Part shown: positions 18,265 through 27,643 of the stretch, one piece after another | How the letters are laid out: each line of letters starts with the position of its first letter | How positions within the stretch are numbered: position 1 is the stretch's first letter | Source of the DNA: Desulfomicrobium orale DSM 12838 | Lineage (GTDB): Bacteria > Desulfobacterota > Desulfovibrionia > Desulfovibrionales > Desulfomicrobiaceae | Assembly (NCBI RefSeq): GCF_001553625.1 | Contig: NZ_CP014230.1 | Coordinates: forward strand, 1,612,001-1,676,000 | DNA length: 64,000 nucleotides | Direction: 5' to 3' | Position numbers and translations under genes: made by a program | Notes under the pieces: generated by a model | Databases searched by the model: none | Told to the model about the DNA's origin: nothing | What the model saw: only the letters and a program-made list of their open reading frames with translations

Positions 18265-18589
18265 TTCAGCTCCTTGATTCAATCTGCCGGTTGACCGCCG
18301 GGGCGTGTGTTCCAAGTGTCACATAGACCGGGAGCCTCTCAGGAGGCAATGCTCTTCTTGTCCCCGCGCGCCATCTTTTTCGGTGTTTCCGGGTGAAAGG
18401 GGAAATGTCGTTTGGGCGTGCAGGCTGGTCCGGGCGGAAGAATTGTCAGGCGTCGAGCCGGAGAAGGCTGGCAGGAGTGAACGCAGTCCGTGTTCAAGCC
18501 GCGTTGTCAACAAATTTTTCAGGTGGAAGTGCGCTCAATTGAACAAGTACAGCCAGGATTGTGAGGGGCTTCTGTCTCGCCAGCCGGAT
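18265..18589. other. Intergenic region upstream of the response regulator
   Basis: About 325 bp lie between the response regulator start and the ybaK stop, both minus. I see no gene, tRNA or strong terminator; it presumably holds the promoter of the regulator operon. Confidence 0.4.
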
Positions 18590-19054
18590 TCAGGCTGTGA
18601 GGGGGGCGAATGTGCCGTTTGTCAGGCGGGCCAGATCTTCCGGGGAGAGTTCGATTTCGAGGCCGCGCCGTCCCGCGCTGACGAAGATGGTGGGATGATT
18701 CCGGGCGGAGGCGTCGATGAATGTTCGCAGCCGCTTTTTCTGCCCCAGCGGGCTGATGCCGCCCAGCACATAGCCCGTGGCGCGTTCGGCCTGGTGGGTG
18801 TCGGCCATGGCCGCTTTTTTGCTTCCGGCGGCTTTGGCGAGGTGCTTCAGGCCGAGCATGGACTCCACCGGCACGATGCCTACGACCAGCTCCGCGCCTG
18901 CATCGACGATCAGGGTCTTGAAGATGCGCTCCGGGGCGGCGCCGAGTTTTTCGGCCGCTTCCAGACCATAGGACGGTGCGGACGGATTATGCTCGTATTC
19001 GTGCACGGTGAAGGCAATGCCGGCTTTTTTGGCGGACAGGATGGCGGGCGTCAT
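18590..19054 (-). CDS. ybaK: Cys-tRNA(Pro)/Cys-tRNA(Cys) deacylase, YbaK/EbsC family
   Basis: This trans-editing enzyme hydrolyses mis-charged Cys-tRNA(Pro). The 154 residues match YbaK across the length: MTPAILSAKKAGIAFTVHEYEH at the start, ERIFKTLIVDAG (conserved Lys in FKTL), VPVESMLGLKHLAKAAGSKKAAMA, GYVLGGISPLGQKKRLRTFID (the GGISP loop), and FVSAGRRGLEIELSPEDL. The length is typical. It is preceded on the minus strand by the terminator after ribB, so it is a separate transcription unit. Confidence 0.93.
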   Translation of the reverse strand: MTPAILSAKKAGIAFTVHEYEHNPSAPSYGLEAAEKLGAAPERIFKTLIVDAGAELVVGIVPVESMLGLKHLAKAAGSKKAAMADTHQAERATGYVLGGISPLGQKKRLRTFIDASARNHPTIFVSAGRRGLEIELSPEDLARLTNGTFAPLTA

Positions 19055-19097
19055 GGGTTTCGCCCGTAGCCTCCTGATCCGGAAATGTCCATGTGCC

Positions 19098-19130
19098 GAA
19101 AAAAACCGGGAGTCTGCACAGACTCCCGGC
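19098..19130 (-). terminator. Rho-independent terminator after ribB
   Basis: A near-perfect 10-11 bp stem CCGGGAGTCT / AGACTCCCGG is followed on the minus strand by seven T residues. It lies directly after the ribB stop at 19136. Confidence 0.92.
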
Positions 19131-19135
19131 AGGCG

Positions 19136-19778
19136 TTAAATCGTGGCGGATGCGCTGTCTCCGAGGCAGATCTTGATGTCTTCGACGCTGACCACCGGGA
19201 TGTCGTGCTTCCCGGAGAATTCCAGGATTTCAGGCATACGGGCCATGGTGCCGTCCGGATTGGTCAGTTCGCAGAGCACTCCATAGGGTTTCAGGTCGGC
19301 CATGCGCATCAGGTCTACGGTGGCTTCGGTGTGTCCTTCGCGCTCCAGTACTCCGCCGGGCCTGGAGGGGAAAAACATGGCCGGGGCGGTTCAAATCGGA
19401 AGGCACGGCATTGTCGGCGATGGCCGCCTGGACCGTGCGCAGGCGGTCAGTGGCGGACACTCCGGTGGTGACCCCGCGTGCGGCTTCGATGCTTACGGTG
19501 AAGGCGGTCTGGTAGCGGCTGGAATTTTTTGCGGCCATGGGGGGCAGGTCCAGAGCGCGGACTTTTGCTTCCGGCAGGCACAGACAGACGATGCCGCTGC
19601 ATTCCCGGATAAGCATCGCCATCTGGGCCGTAGTCAGATTCTGGGCGGCGAAAACGAGGTCTCCCTCATTTTCGCGATCCTCATTGTCTGTGACCAGAAC
19701 GCCGTGTCCCCGGCGCAGGGAGTCCAGCGCGCGTCTTACGCGGGTGTGAGGGGAGGCGGTGGAGTGGGGCTGATTCAC
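19136..19778 (-). pseudogene. ribB: 3,4-dihydroxy-2-butanone 4-phosphate synthase, frameshifted
   Basis: RibB converts ribulose 5-phosphate to the four-carbon precursor of riboflavin. From the GTG at 19778 (AAGGAG upstream), the first frame encodes the usual start [33 protein letters not shown] with the acidic metal-binding loop, continuing to GHVFPLQAR. The frame then breaks near 19360. The rest, [23 protein letters not shown] and onward to the stop at 19136, is in the +1 frame. Total length (643 nt) fits a normal ~213-residue RibB that has lost or gained bases. Restoring a second copy of GGCCC would give the family sequence exactly. An intact FMN riboswitch upstream shows that the gene was functional recently. 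A sequencing error is possible. Confidence 0.85.
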
Positions 19779-19854
19779 GTGTGTTCTCCTTGGAAGCGGG
19801 GCGTGAATCAGGGCGCGGCCGAAACCGTCCACCCCGAGTGAACGGCGGCCGTTT

Positions 19855-19992
19855 TCTCTTCCATCCGGACTGTGACCGTCGGCTCCGGTTTCGCACCGGA
19901 TCTGCTGACCTCCCGAAATTACGGGAGCGCTCGCGGGCTTTCCGTCCGTGGACGGATTACCGCCGGTGGGGACTTCCACCCCGCCCTGAGAA
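19855..19992 (-). promoter_or_regulatory. FMN riboswitch (RFN element)
   Basis: The minus strand contains the conserved blocks of the RFN aptamer in order: CAGGGCGGGGTG, AGTCCCCACCGGCGGTA, AGCCCGCGAGCGC, GGTCAGCAGATCCGGTG, GAAACCGGAGCCGACGGTC and ACAGTCCGGATGGAAGAGAA. It lies 77 bp upstream of the ribB start. FMN binding should reduce ribB expression. Confidence 0.97.
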
Positions 19993-20045
19993 AGAGAAAC
20001 GATGCTCCCCATTCGAATGTGTTGTCAATGCATCCGTACATTCAT

Positions 20046-20196
20046 GCCGGATAATCGCAGTCTGCCGGCAAGTTCCGGTGGCAGTGCCCCTTCTGGGGGT
20101 GCATTTTCGTGCGCAGTCCGCCATTGCCTTCCACCGTCCATGGGCGTAACAGCCCGCCTTCCGCCACAGGGGCTTTTCCTTGTGGCTTTTTTTTCC
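20046..20196 (+). ncRNA. Candidate structured small RNA or leader with its own terminator
   Basis: Within a gap with no gene, CGGTGG (20076-20081) pairs with CCACCG (20131-20136), CAGTG (20082-20086) with CATTG (20122-20126), and CCCC (20087-20090) with GGGG (20095-20098). A terminator with stem GCCACA / TGTGGC (20165-20188) and eight T residues follows. The transcript would run on the plus strand, divergent from ribB. It could be a small RNA or an attenuated leader of the gene at 20218. I do not recognise the family. Confidence 0.4.
20165..20196 (+). terminator. Rho-independent terminator with no upstream gene
   Basis: The stem GCCACA / TGTGGC with inner GG/CC pairing is followed by TTTTTTTT. 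It ends 22 bp before the next start codon on the same strand. Confidence 0.7.
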
Positions 20197-20217
20197 ACTC
20201 GTTACGAAGGATGTGCC

Positions 20218-20664
20218 ATGATTCAGATACAGGCCGGAAGTTCTGTGGAGTCGCAATGCGGCAAATGCAAGACCGTCACGGATCATCATGTGGTGGCCAT
20301 GGACGGGGACCAGGTGGCCAAGGTGGAATGCAAGGTCTGCGGCGCACGCCACGCCTACAAGCCGCCCAAATCCGCCGCGTCCGTTTCGGCCGCGCCGAAG
20401 GTGCGCTCCTCGCGGGCCGCTTCGCCCAAGGCCGCGTCATCCAAAGCGCCCGCACCCCGGCGCACGTCGTCCGCGCTCTGGGAACAGTCTGTGGCCGGCG
20501 CGGCTTCGGTTCCTTATGACATGGCCGGAGTCTTTCAGGCCGGGGATGTCATCGAGCATGCCGTCTTTGGGCTGGGCGCGGTCCAGAAGTTCATGCGCCC
20601 CAACACCATAGAAGTTCTGTTTGCCGACGGCGTGCGCAATCTGCGCTGCGGCGGGGGCCGCTAA
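20218..20664 (+). CDS. Zinc-ribbon protein of unknown function
   Basis: The 148-residue protein has an N-terminal zinc ribbon: CGKCKTVTDHHVV, then VECKVCGARHAYKPP (two CxxC pairs, about residues 14-42). An Ala/Ser/Lys/Pro-rich linker follows (about 45-85), then a C-terminal domain ending VIEHAVFGLGAVQKFMRPNTIEVLFADGVRNLRCG, which resembles a small beta-barrel found in proteins that bind nucleic acid. AAGGA precedes the ATG at 20218. It lies 30 bp upstream of typA and may be co-transcribed with it. Function unknown. Confidence 0.7.
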   Translation: MIQIQAGSSVESQCGKCKTVTDHHVVAMDGDQVAKVECKVCGARHAYKPPKSAASVSAAPKVRSSRAASPKAASSKAPAPRRTSSALWEQSVAGAASVPYDMAGVFQAGDVIEHAVFGLGAVQKFMRPNTIEVLFADGVRNLRCGGGR

Positions 20665-20694
20665 AGACACTGCCGTTTTTTTGAAGGAGATACG

Positions 20695-22536
20695 ATGCAG
20701 CACAACGAAAAGACCAGAAATATAGCCATCATCGCCCACGTCGACCACGGAAAGACCACGCTGGTGGACGCTATGTTTCGCCAGTCCGGCGTGTTCAGGG
20801 AAAACCAGGCCGTGGACGACCGGGTCATGGACTCCATGGATCTGGAACGCGAGCGCGGTATCACCATCGCGGCCAAGAACTGTTCCGTGCGGTGGCGGGA
20901 CGTGAAGATCAACATCGTGGACACGCCGGGCCACTCCGATTTCGGCGGCGAGGTGGAGCGCGCCATGTCCATGGTGGACGGCGCGGTGCTGCTGGTGGAC
21001 TCTTCCGAAGGCCCTCTGCCCCAGACCCGCTTCGTGCTGAAGAAAGCCCTGGACGCGGGGCTGCCCATCCTGGTGGTGGTGAACAAGATCGACCGCGCCG
21101 ACGCCCGTCCCGGGGAAGTGCTGAACGAGGTCTACGACCTGTTCATCGACCTCGGTGCCGACGAGAACCAGCTGGAGTTTCCGGTTTTGTACGCCGTGGG
21201 CCGCGACGGCGTGGCCTCGCCGACGCTGGAGGAGCGCGGGGAGAACCTGCACTGCCTGTTTGATCTGATCGTGGACCGCATCCCCGGTCCGCTTTTTGAC
21301 CCGTCCGCGCCTTTCCAGATGCTGGTCTCGGATCTGGGCTACTCGGACTATCTGGGACGCCTGATCATCGGCAAGATCAAGGCCGGGCGTCTGCAGGACA
21401 AGACCGACCTGCTGTGCATGGGCGAGGGCGGGACCCAGACGCCCTTCCGGCCCACCAGAATCCAGGCCTACGAGGGCTTGCAGCTCGCGGATCAGCAGCA
21501 GGTGGAAATGGGCGACATTGTGGTCCTGGCCGGGCTGGACAAAGTGTGCATCGGAGACACCATCTGCCTGAAGGAGAGCCCGGTGGTCCTGCCGCGCATC
21601 GATGTGGATGAGCCCACGGTGGCCATGCGCTTCACCATCAACACCTCGCCCTTTGCCGGGCGCGAGGGCAAGATCGTACAGTCACGCAAGATCAAGGAGC
21701 GCCTGGAGAAGGAAGCCCTGACCAACGTGGCCATCCAGGTGGAGGAGAGCGAGGACAAGGATTTCATGATCGTCAAGGGCCGGGGGGAATTCCAGCTGGC
21801 CATCATCATCGAGACCATGCGCCGGGAAGGCTTCGAGCTGGGCGTGGGACGGCCCGAAGTCATCTACAGGAAGGAGGGCGGCAGGCTGCTGGAACCTTTG
21901 GAGCGCGTGTATGTGGACTGCGATGAGGCGTTCATGGGCGTGGTCACGGAAAAATTGTCCATCCGCCGGGGCAAGCTGGTCAACCTGTCCAACAACGGCG
22001 GCGGCCGGGCGAGGATGGAGTTTTCCGCGCCGTCGCGGGCCCTCATCGGCTACCGCGACGAATTTCTGACGGACACCAAGGGTACGGGAATCATGAATTC
22101 CCTGTTCGACGGCTATGGCGAGTACCGCGGCGACTTTCCGACCCGTTTTTCGGGCTCCCTCGTCTCGGACCGGCAGGGGCAGGCCGTGCCTTACGCCATA
22201 TTCAATCTGGAGCCGCGCGGGCGTATGTTCGTGCAGCCCGGGGACGCCGTGTACGAGGGCATGATCATCGGCGAGCACAACCGGGACAACGATATCGATG
22301 TCAATCCCACCAAGGAAAAGAAGCTGACCAACCTCCGCGCCTCGGGCAAGGACGAGGCCATAATCCTGACGCCGGTCCTGCCCATGACCCTGGAAAAGGC
22401 GCTCAACTTCATCCGCGACGATGAAATGGTGGAAGTTACGCCTCTCAGTATCCGGTTGCGCAAGGTCGAACTTTCGGCACAAAAACGCCACACCATGTCG
22501 GCGCGGAAGAAAAAAGCGGATGGAAAACAAGGATAA
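20695..22536 (+). CDS. typA: Ribosome-associated GTPase TypA/BipA
   Basis: TypA is a translational GTPase related to EF-G that aids 50S assembly and stress adaptation. The 613 residues show G1 AHVDHGKTT, the G2 region RERGIT, G3 DTPGHSDFGGEV, and G4 NKIDR. EF-G-like domains follow, and then the TypA-specific C-terminal region (LFDGYGEYRGDFPTRFSGSL, then a Lys-rich tail). The length is standard. GAAGGAGA lies 5 bases before the ATG. Confidence 0.97.
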   Translation: MQHNEKTRNIAIIAHVDHGKTTLVDAMFRQSGVFRENQAVDDRVMDSMDLERERGITIAAKNCSVRWRDVKINIVDTPGHSDFGGEVERAMSMVDGAVLLVDSSEGPLPQTRFVLKKALDAGLPILVVVNKIDRADARPGEVLNEVYDLFIDLGADENQLEFPVLYAVGRDGVASPTLEERGENLHCLFDLIVDRIPGPLFDPSAPFQMLVSDLGYSDYLGRLIIGKIKAGRLQDKTDLLCMGEGGTQTPFRPTRIQAYEGLQLADQQQVEMGDIVVLAGLDKVCIGDTICLKESPVVLPRIDVDEPTVAMRFTINTSPFAGREGKIVQSRKIKERLEKEALTNVAIQVEESEDKDFMIVKGRGEFQLAIIIETMRREGFELGVGRPEVIYRKEGGRLLEPLERVYVDCDEAFMGVVTEKLSIRRGKLVNLSNNGGGRARMEFSAPSRALIGYRDEFLTDTKGTGIMNSLFDGYGEYRGDFPTRFSGSLVSDRQGQAVPYAIFNLEPRGRMFVQPGDAVYEGMIIGEHNRDNDIDVNPTKEKKLTNLRASGKDEAIILTPVLPMTLEKALNFIRDDEMVEVTPLSIRLRKVELSAQKRHTMSARKKKADGKQG

Positions 22537-22770
22537 ACGCTTTTTTCAAGTAGCTGGCATGCCCTCTGCATACCCTTCTTGGCCGCGCCATTTCTGCCGG
22601 AATCAGTTCCGCGGAAAGGGCACGGTCTGTTGCGGGGTGGCTTTTGCGGCGGTTTTCCGGACTCAATCCGGGCGGATGGCGGGACCAGAGGGCCGAATTC
22701 CGGCCTGAGGCGAAACACCGGGTTTCGCGCAGCCCGCGTCCGCTCCAGCCAATTACCCGCGGGTGCGATC

Positions 22771-24153
22771 ATGAAGCGAAATCACGATGTCATCATTGTC
22801 GGCGGAGGGCCGGCCGGGCTGTTTGCGGCCTTTCATCTGGCGGAACATTCGGATCTGAAGGTTCTTCTGCTCGAAAAGGGGCGCGGAACCGGAACCCGCA
22901 ACTGTCCCCTGACCGGCGACCAGGACTGCGTACGCTGCAAGCCGTGTAACATTCTCTCCGGCATGGGCGGGGCCGGACTTTTCTCCGACGGCAAGCTCAA
23001 TTTCATTCACAAGCTGGGCAAGACCGATCTGACTCAGTTCATGAGCGCCGGCCGGGCCATGGCTCTGATCGACGAAACCGAGGCCATCTTCAACCGCTTC
23101 GGCATGGACGGACAGGTCTACCCCACGGACATGGAAGCGGCCAGGGCCATCCGCAAGGACGCCCGCAAGTTCGGCATCGACCTGCTGGTCATCAGACAGA
23201 AGCATCTGGGCAGCGACAATCTGCCCGGCCACATCGCCGGCATGGTGGAGCATATCCGGTCCAGGGGCGTGACTGTGACCACGGGCGAGGAAGCCCTGGA
23301 TATTCTGGTGGAGAACGGCCGCGCGGCCGGGGTGGTCACAACCAGGGGCGAGTACCGGGCGGATCGCGTCATCCTCGCTCCGGGCCGGGTGGGCGCGGAA
23401 TGGATGGGGCAGCTGGCCCGCCGTCATGGTCTGGCTGTGACCCAGCGCGGCATCGAAGTGGGCGTACGGGTGGAAGTGCACAACGAGATCATGCAGGATC
23501 TGTGTTCCATCATCTACGACCCGACTTTTTTCATCCGCACCGGCAAGTATGACGATCTGACCCGGACATTCTGCACCAATTACGGCGGCTTCATCGCCCA
23601 GGAAAACTATCAGGATTTCGTCTGCGTGAACGGTCACGCCTACATGGACACGAAATCGACGAACACCAACTTCGCCTTTCTGTCCAAGGTGGTGCTGAAC
23701 GATCCGGTCACGGACAACCAGTCTTACGGCGAGTCCATCGGACGTCTGGCCACTCTCATCGGAGGGGGCAAGCCCATCCTGCAACGCTTCGGGGATCTGA
23801 AGCGCGGCCGCCGCTCCACCTGGAACCGCATCCGCAACAGCTACATCGAACCCACTCTCACAAAGGTGACCTGTGGAGACATTGCCATGGCTCTGCCGGA
23901 ACGCATTCTGGCCAATCTGGTGGATGGGCTGGAGAAGCTCAATCTGGTGGTGCCGGGAGTGGCCAATGATGAAACGCTTTTGTACGCGCCGGAGATCAAA
24001 TTTTTCGCCACCCAGGTGGAATGTGGGGAAAATCTGGAAACGGCCATCAGGGGCCTGTACGTGGCCGGAGACGGGCCGGGAGTTGCCGGAAACATTGTTT
24101 CGGCCGCCGCCACGGGGCTTATTCCGGCCAAAAGTATCGTGGCCGGGGGATGA
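22771..24153 (+). CDS. FAD-dependent dehydrogenase (COG2509-like)
   Basis: The 460-residue flavoprotein starts MKRNHDVIIVGGGPAGLFAAFHLAEH, an N-terminal Rossmann GxGxxG motif. CPLTGDQDCVRCKPCNILSGMGGAGLFSDGK follows, with a Cys cluster and a GG-rich FAD contact, then LAPGRVGAEWM, and the C-terminal GLYVAGDGPGVAGNIVSAAATG (second FAD contact). The layout matches the family of uncharacterised FAD-dependent dehydrogenases. No TM segment or signal is present, so it should be cytoplasmic. The ATG at 22771 is chosen because the domain begins there; its ribosome-binding site is weak. The upstream 234 bp hold no gene. The substrate is unknown. Confidence 0.85.
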   Translation: MKRNHDVIIVGGGPAGLFAAFHLAEHSDLKVLLLEKGRGTGTRNCPLTGDQDCVRCKPCNILSGMGGAGLFSDGKLNFIHKLGKTDLTQFMSAGRAMALIDETEAIFNRFGMDGQVYPTDMEAARAIRKDARKFGIDLLVIRQKHLGSDNLPGHIAGMVEHIRSRGVTVTTGEEALDILVENGRAAGVVTTRGEYRADRVILAPGRVGAEWMGQLARRHGLAVTQRGIEVGVRVEVHNEIMQDLCSIIYDPTFFIRTGKYDDLTRTFCTNYGGFIAQENYQDFVCVNGHAYMDTKSTNTNFAFLSKVVLNDPVTDNQSYGESIGRLATLIGGGKPILQRFGDLKRGRRSTWNRIRNSYIEPTLTKVTCGDIAMALPERILANLVDGLEKLNLVVPGVANDETLLYAPEIKFFATQVECGENLETAIRGLYVAGDGPGVAGNIVSAAATGLIPAKSIVAGG

Positions 24154-24380
24154 CCCGCTTGGCGCCCCGTTTTGATGTTTCGGCATCACGGTATTGACAA
24201 ATGCTGCGGCAAGTCTTTGTGTATGCCATACGCAATATGTAGGACTGAATCAGGGCCGCTTGTGGAAAAGTGGCGCCGCTCCACCCGTACGGCGGAAAAG
24301 AGCGGCATTTTTACGGACCGGAGACCAATGCCCGTAACGGCGAACATTGACGGAACACCGGTCATAGAAGGGAGTTCCCA

Positions 24381-27300
24381 ATGATGATGGATGACGAAAC
24401 CCTCCAGATGTATGTGGAGGAAGCCTCCGAGCACCTCGGGGATATCGAGAACGACCTGCTGGCCATCGAGCAGGCCGGACGGGACATAGACGAAGAACTG
24501 GTCAACAAGGTCTTCCGGGCCGCGCATTCCATCAAAGGCGGCGCGGGTTTTCTGGGTCTGACCAGGATCAAGGATCTCGGGCACAAGATCGAGAACGTTC
24601 TGGACATGATCAGGAACCGGGAACTGACCCCCGATCCGGAAGTGGTCAACGTGGTGCTGCTGGCCTTCGACAAGCTCAGGGACATGATCCAGAACGTGGC
24701 CGAAAGTAACGACGCGGACATCGGCGAACACCTGGCGGCTCTGACCGCGGCCGCCGAAGGCTCCACTGTGCGTCCGTCCGCCGCGCCTGAGCAAAAACCC
24801 GCCTCGCCGTCTTCGCCGCCGCCTGCGCCGTCCGCTTCCGGCGAAATGCTGGAAATCAGAAACCGGGCCGGGGAGGTGGCGCTGTCCGTGGACAAGACGG
24901 AGCTGGAACAGACCCGCAAAGGCGGCAAGACCGTTTATCTGCTGGAACTTGACGAGGAACGTGATGTGCGCGGCAAGGGCAAGACCCTGGCCGGCATCCG
25001 CGATTCCCTCGACTCCACGGGCACGATTCTGGCCGCGAGCGTCGATCTTTCCGCGCCGCTGTCTCCGGGCCAGAGTTTTTACCTGCTTTTCGTTTCCATC
25101 ATCGAGGACGATATTCTGCCCGCGCTGCTGGATTTGCGCGCCGAGACGGTCCTGACCATTCCGGCTCCTTCCGCCGCACCGTCCGCGCCCGCGCCTTCCA
25201 TCGTTCCGGCAGCCGCCGTAGCTTCTCCTGCGGCCTTCATGCCGGACGACTCCCCCGCGCCTGCAGCGGAAGTGACTGCGCCCGCGCCGGAACCTGCCGC
25301 CGTCAGACCCGTGGCTCCCGCCCGGACAGAGGACGATGCCCGCGCCAAATCCACGCGTTCCGGCTCCCAGACCGAATCTTTGCGCGTGCATGTCAGTCTG
25401 CTCGAAGACCTCATGAATCTGGCGGGCGAGCTTGTTCTCAGCCGTAATCAGCTCATGCAGGCCATTTCCTCGAACGCGCCGCACCAGATCGAGGTCGCCG
25501 GGCAGCGTATCGATTTGGTCACTTCCGAACTTCAGGAAACCATTATGCTCACGCGCATGCAGACCGTGGGCACCATCTTCAACAAGTTTCCGCGCGTGGT
25601 CCGCGATCTGGCCCGCAGTCTGGGCAAGGAGATCGACCTTCAGCTTGAAGGCACCGAGGTGGAACTGGACAAGACCATCATCGAAGGTCTTGGGGACCCG
25701 TTGACTCACCTGGTGCGCAATTCCGCCGACCATGGCATCGAACCGCCGGCCGAGCGCGCCGCGGCGGGCAAGCCGGCCATGGGCACCATCACGCTCAAGG
25801 CCTATCATGCGGCCGGACAGGTCAACATTGAGATCGCCGATGACGGCCGCGGCCTGAATACCGAAAAAATACTGAACAAGGCCATGGAAAAGGGTCTGGT
25901 CTCGCCGGAGCAGGCCAAATCCATGTCCGAGAAGGAAAAGGCCCAGCTCATTTTTCTGCCGGGCCTGTCCACGGCCGAGAAAGTGACCGACGTGTCCGGG
26001 CGCGGCGTGGGCATGGACGTGGTCAAGTCCAACCTGGACCAGCTCGGCGGGCAGGTGGATATCGAGACCAGCCTGGGCACGGGCACCATCATACGCATCA
26101 AGCTGCCCCTGACCCTGGCCATCATCCCGAGCCTGCTCGTGTCGGTAGGCGAGGAGCGCTTCGCCATCCCCCAGGTCAATGTGGACGAGCTGCTGTCCGT
26201 ACCCGCAGCCCAGATCGGCGAGCGCATCGAGATGGTCGGCGACGCCGAAGTGCTGCTTCTGCGCGGTGAGCTCATTCCGCTGCTTTATCTGTCCACGATT
26301 CTGGACCTGAGCACGAACGATTGCCAGGCCGCCAGAACGATTCCCAGAATGCTTGGCAAGGAGCATGAGGAGCGGGAAGAAGGCGCGGTGGAATGCCCGA
26401 TGCGGGACATCAACCTTGTGGTGGTTTCGGCCGGACAATTCCGGTACGGACTTGTGGTGGACCAGCTGCACGATTCCGTGGAGATCGTGGTCAAGCCTCT
26501 GGGCCGTCATTTCAAGGACTGCCAGGGCTACGCCGGAGCGACCATCATGGGCGACGGGCATGTGGCCCTGATCCTGGACGTGGCCGGATTGGGAAGGCTC
26601 GGAGAGCTGAACCTGAGCCTTGAGCGGACGGTGCAGGCCAAGGAAGAGGAAACCAGGGACGATCAGGAAAAGATTTCCCTTTTCACCTTCCGCAACGCAC
26701 CACAGGAATACTGCGCCGTACCGCTTGATCTGGTGGCGCGGGTGGAGCTCATCGACGCCTCGGAAATCGAGGAAGTGGGCGGCCGCCGCGTGATCAAGTA
26801 CCGGGGCGGAACCCTGCCGGTCTTCTCCTTGGATCAGGCTACCAACGTGAGCATGCTGGAGCAGAGCGGCGAACTTGTGGTCATCGTTTTTCTCATGGCC
26901 GGACACGAGATCGGCCTTCTGGCCAAGGCTCCTGTGGACGCGGTGGAGGCCAGGGTGACTGTGGACACCTTCACCCTGAAACAACCCGGCATCAGCGGCT
27001 CGGCCATCATCGGCGGGCATACGACTCTCATCGTGGACATCCACGAACTGATCCAGACGGTCCAGCCGGACTGGTTCGCCGTGCGGGGCAGCATCGAGAT
27101 CCCGGATGACGCCGGAGAGGTGGGCGTACCGCATCTGCTGCTGGTGGAGGATTCGGATTTTTTCCGCAACCAGGTGAAAAAATTCATCGAGGATGACGGC
27201 TACACGGTGGACACGGCGGCGGATGGCGCCATTGCCTGGTCCATGCTGACGGCCGGCCCGGAGAAATACGATCTGGTGGTCACGGACATCGAGATGCCGA

Positions 27301-27503
27301 ACATGGACGGGTTCGAACTGACCCGCCTCATCCGGGCTGACGAACGCTTTTCCATGATGCCCATCATGGCGCTGACTTCCCTTGCCGGGGAGGAGGACGT
27401 GGCCCGGGGCAAGGCTCTCGGCGTGGACGATTATCTGGTCAAGCTGGACAAGGAGCGCCTGCTGCAGGCCATCTATGACTGCCTGAAGCGATATGCTTCA
27501 TAA
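24381..27503 (+). CDS. cheA: Chemotaxis histidine kinase CheA, hybrid with receiver domain
   Basis: The 1,040-residue protein has these domains in order: Hpt (H49 in RAAHSIKGGAGFLGL, about 5-110), a Pro/Ala linker, and a further linker region (about 150-330). Then come the dimerisation helix pair (LRVHVSLLEDLMNLAGELVLSRN), the HATPase core (HLVRNSADHGIEPP, DDGRGL, GRGVGMDVV), a CheW-like domain, a second CheW-like domain (ISLFTFRNAPQEYCAVPLDLV), and a C-terminal receiver (LLLVEDSDFF; phospho-acceptor VVTDIEMPNMDG). GGGAG precedes the start. It is the first gene of the che cluster. The fused receiver may act as a phosphate sink, as no separate cheY is in the cluster. Confidence 0.95.
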   Translation: MMMDDETLQMYVEEASEHLGDIENDLLAIEQAGRDIDEELVNKVFRAAHSIKGGAGFLGLTRIKDLGHKIENVLDMIRNRELTPDPEVVNVVLLAFDKLRDMIQNVAESNDADIGEHLAALTAAAEGSTVRPSAAPEQKPASPSSPPPAPSASGEMLEIRNRAGEVALSVDKTELEQTRKGGKTVYLLELDEERDVRGKGKTLAGIRDSLDSTGTILAASVDLSAPLSPGQSFYLLFVSIIEDDILPALLDLRAETVLTIPAPSAAPSAPAPSIVPAAAVASPAAFMPDDSPAPAAEVTAPAPEPAAVRPVAPARTEDDARAKSTRSGSQTESLRVHVSLLEDLMNLAGELVLSRNQLMQAISSNAPHQIEVAGQRIDLVTSELQETIMLTRMQTVGTIFNKFPRVVRDLARSLGKEIDLQLEGTEVELDKTIIEGLGDPLTHLVRNSADHGIEPPAERAAAGKPAMGTITLKAYHAAGQVNIEIADDGRGLNTEKILNKAMEKGLVSPEQAKSMSEKEKAQLIFLPGLSTAEKVTDVSGRGVGMDVVKSNLDQLGGQVDIETSLGTGTIIRIKLPLTLAIIPSLLVSVGEERFAIPQVNVDELLSVPAAQIGERIEMVGDAEVLLLRGELIPLLYLSTILDLSTNDCQAARTIPRMLGKEHEEREEGAVECPMRDINLVVVSAGQFRYGLVVDQLHDSVEIVVKPLGRHFKDCQGYAGATIMGDGHVALILDVAGLGRLGELNLSLERTVQAKEEETRDDQEKISLFTFRNAPQEYCAVPLDLVARVELIDASEIEEVGGRRVIKYRGGTLPVFSLDQATNVSMLEQSGELVVIVFLMAGHEIGLLAKAPVDAVEARVTVDTFTLKQPGISGSAIIGGHTTLIVDIHELIQTVQPDWFAVRGSIEIPDDAGEVGVPHLLLVEDSDFFRNQVKKFIEDDGYTVDTAADGAIAWSMLTAGPEKYDLVVTDIEMPNMDGFELTRLIRADERFSMMPIMALTSLAGEEDVARGKALGVDDYLVKLDKERLLQAIYDCLKRYAS

Positions 27504-27643
27504 TTTCATGTTTTCGTAGACGCCACAGCAAGAGATATGTGAGTGCGCTTCTTTGAATATTCAAAAATGTACGGAATCGGCTGTGTCATGTGGAGCAGCC
27601 TGATGACGTACCGCTGAACATTTTCAGGGAATGGAGCTTGGAT

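Noticed and set aside
24190-24230. A sigma-70 promoter (TTGACA at 24195) upstream of cheA.
   Set aside because: No good -10 hexamer is found at 16-18 bp spacing; too weak to list.
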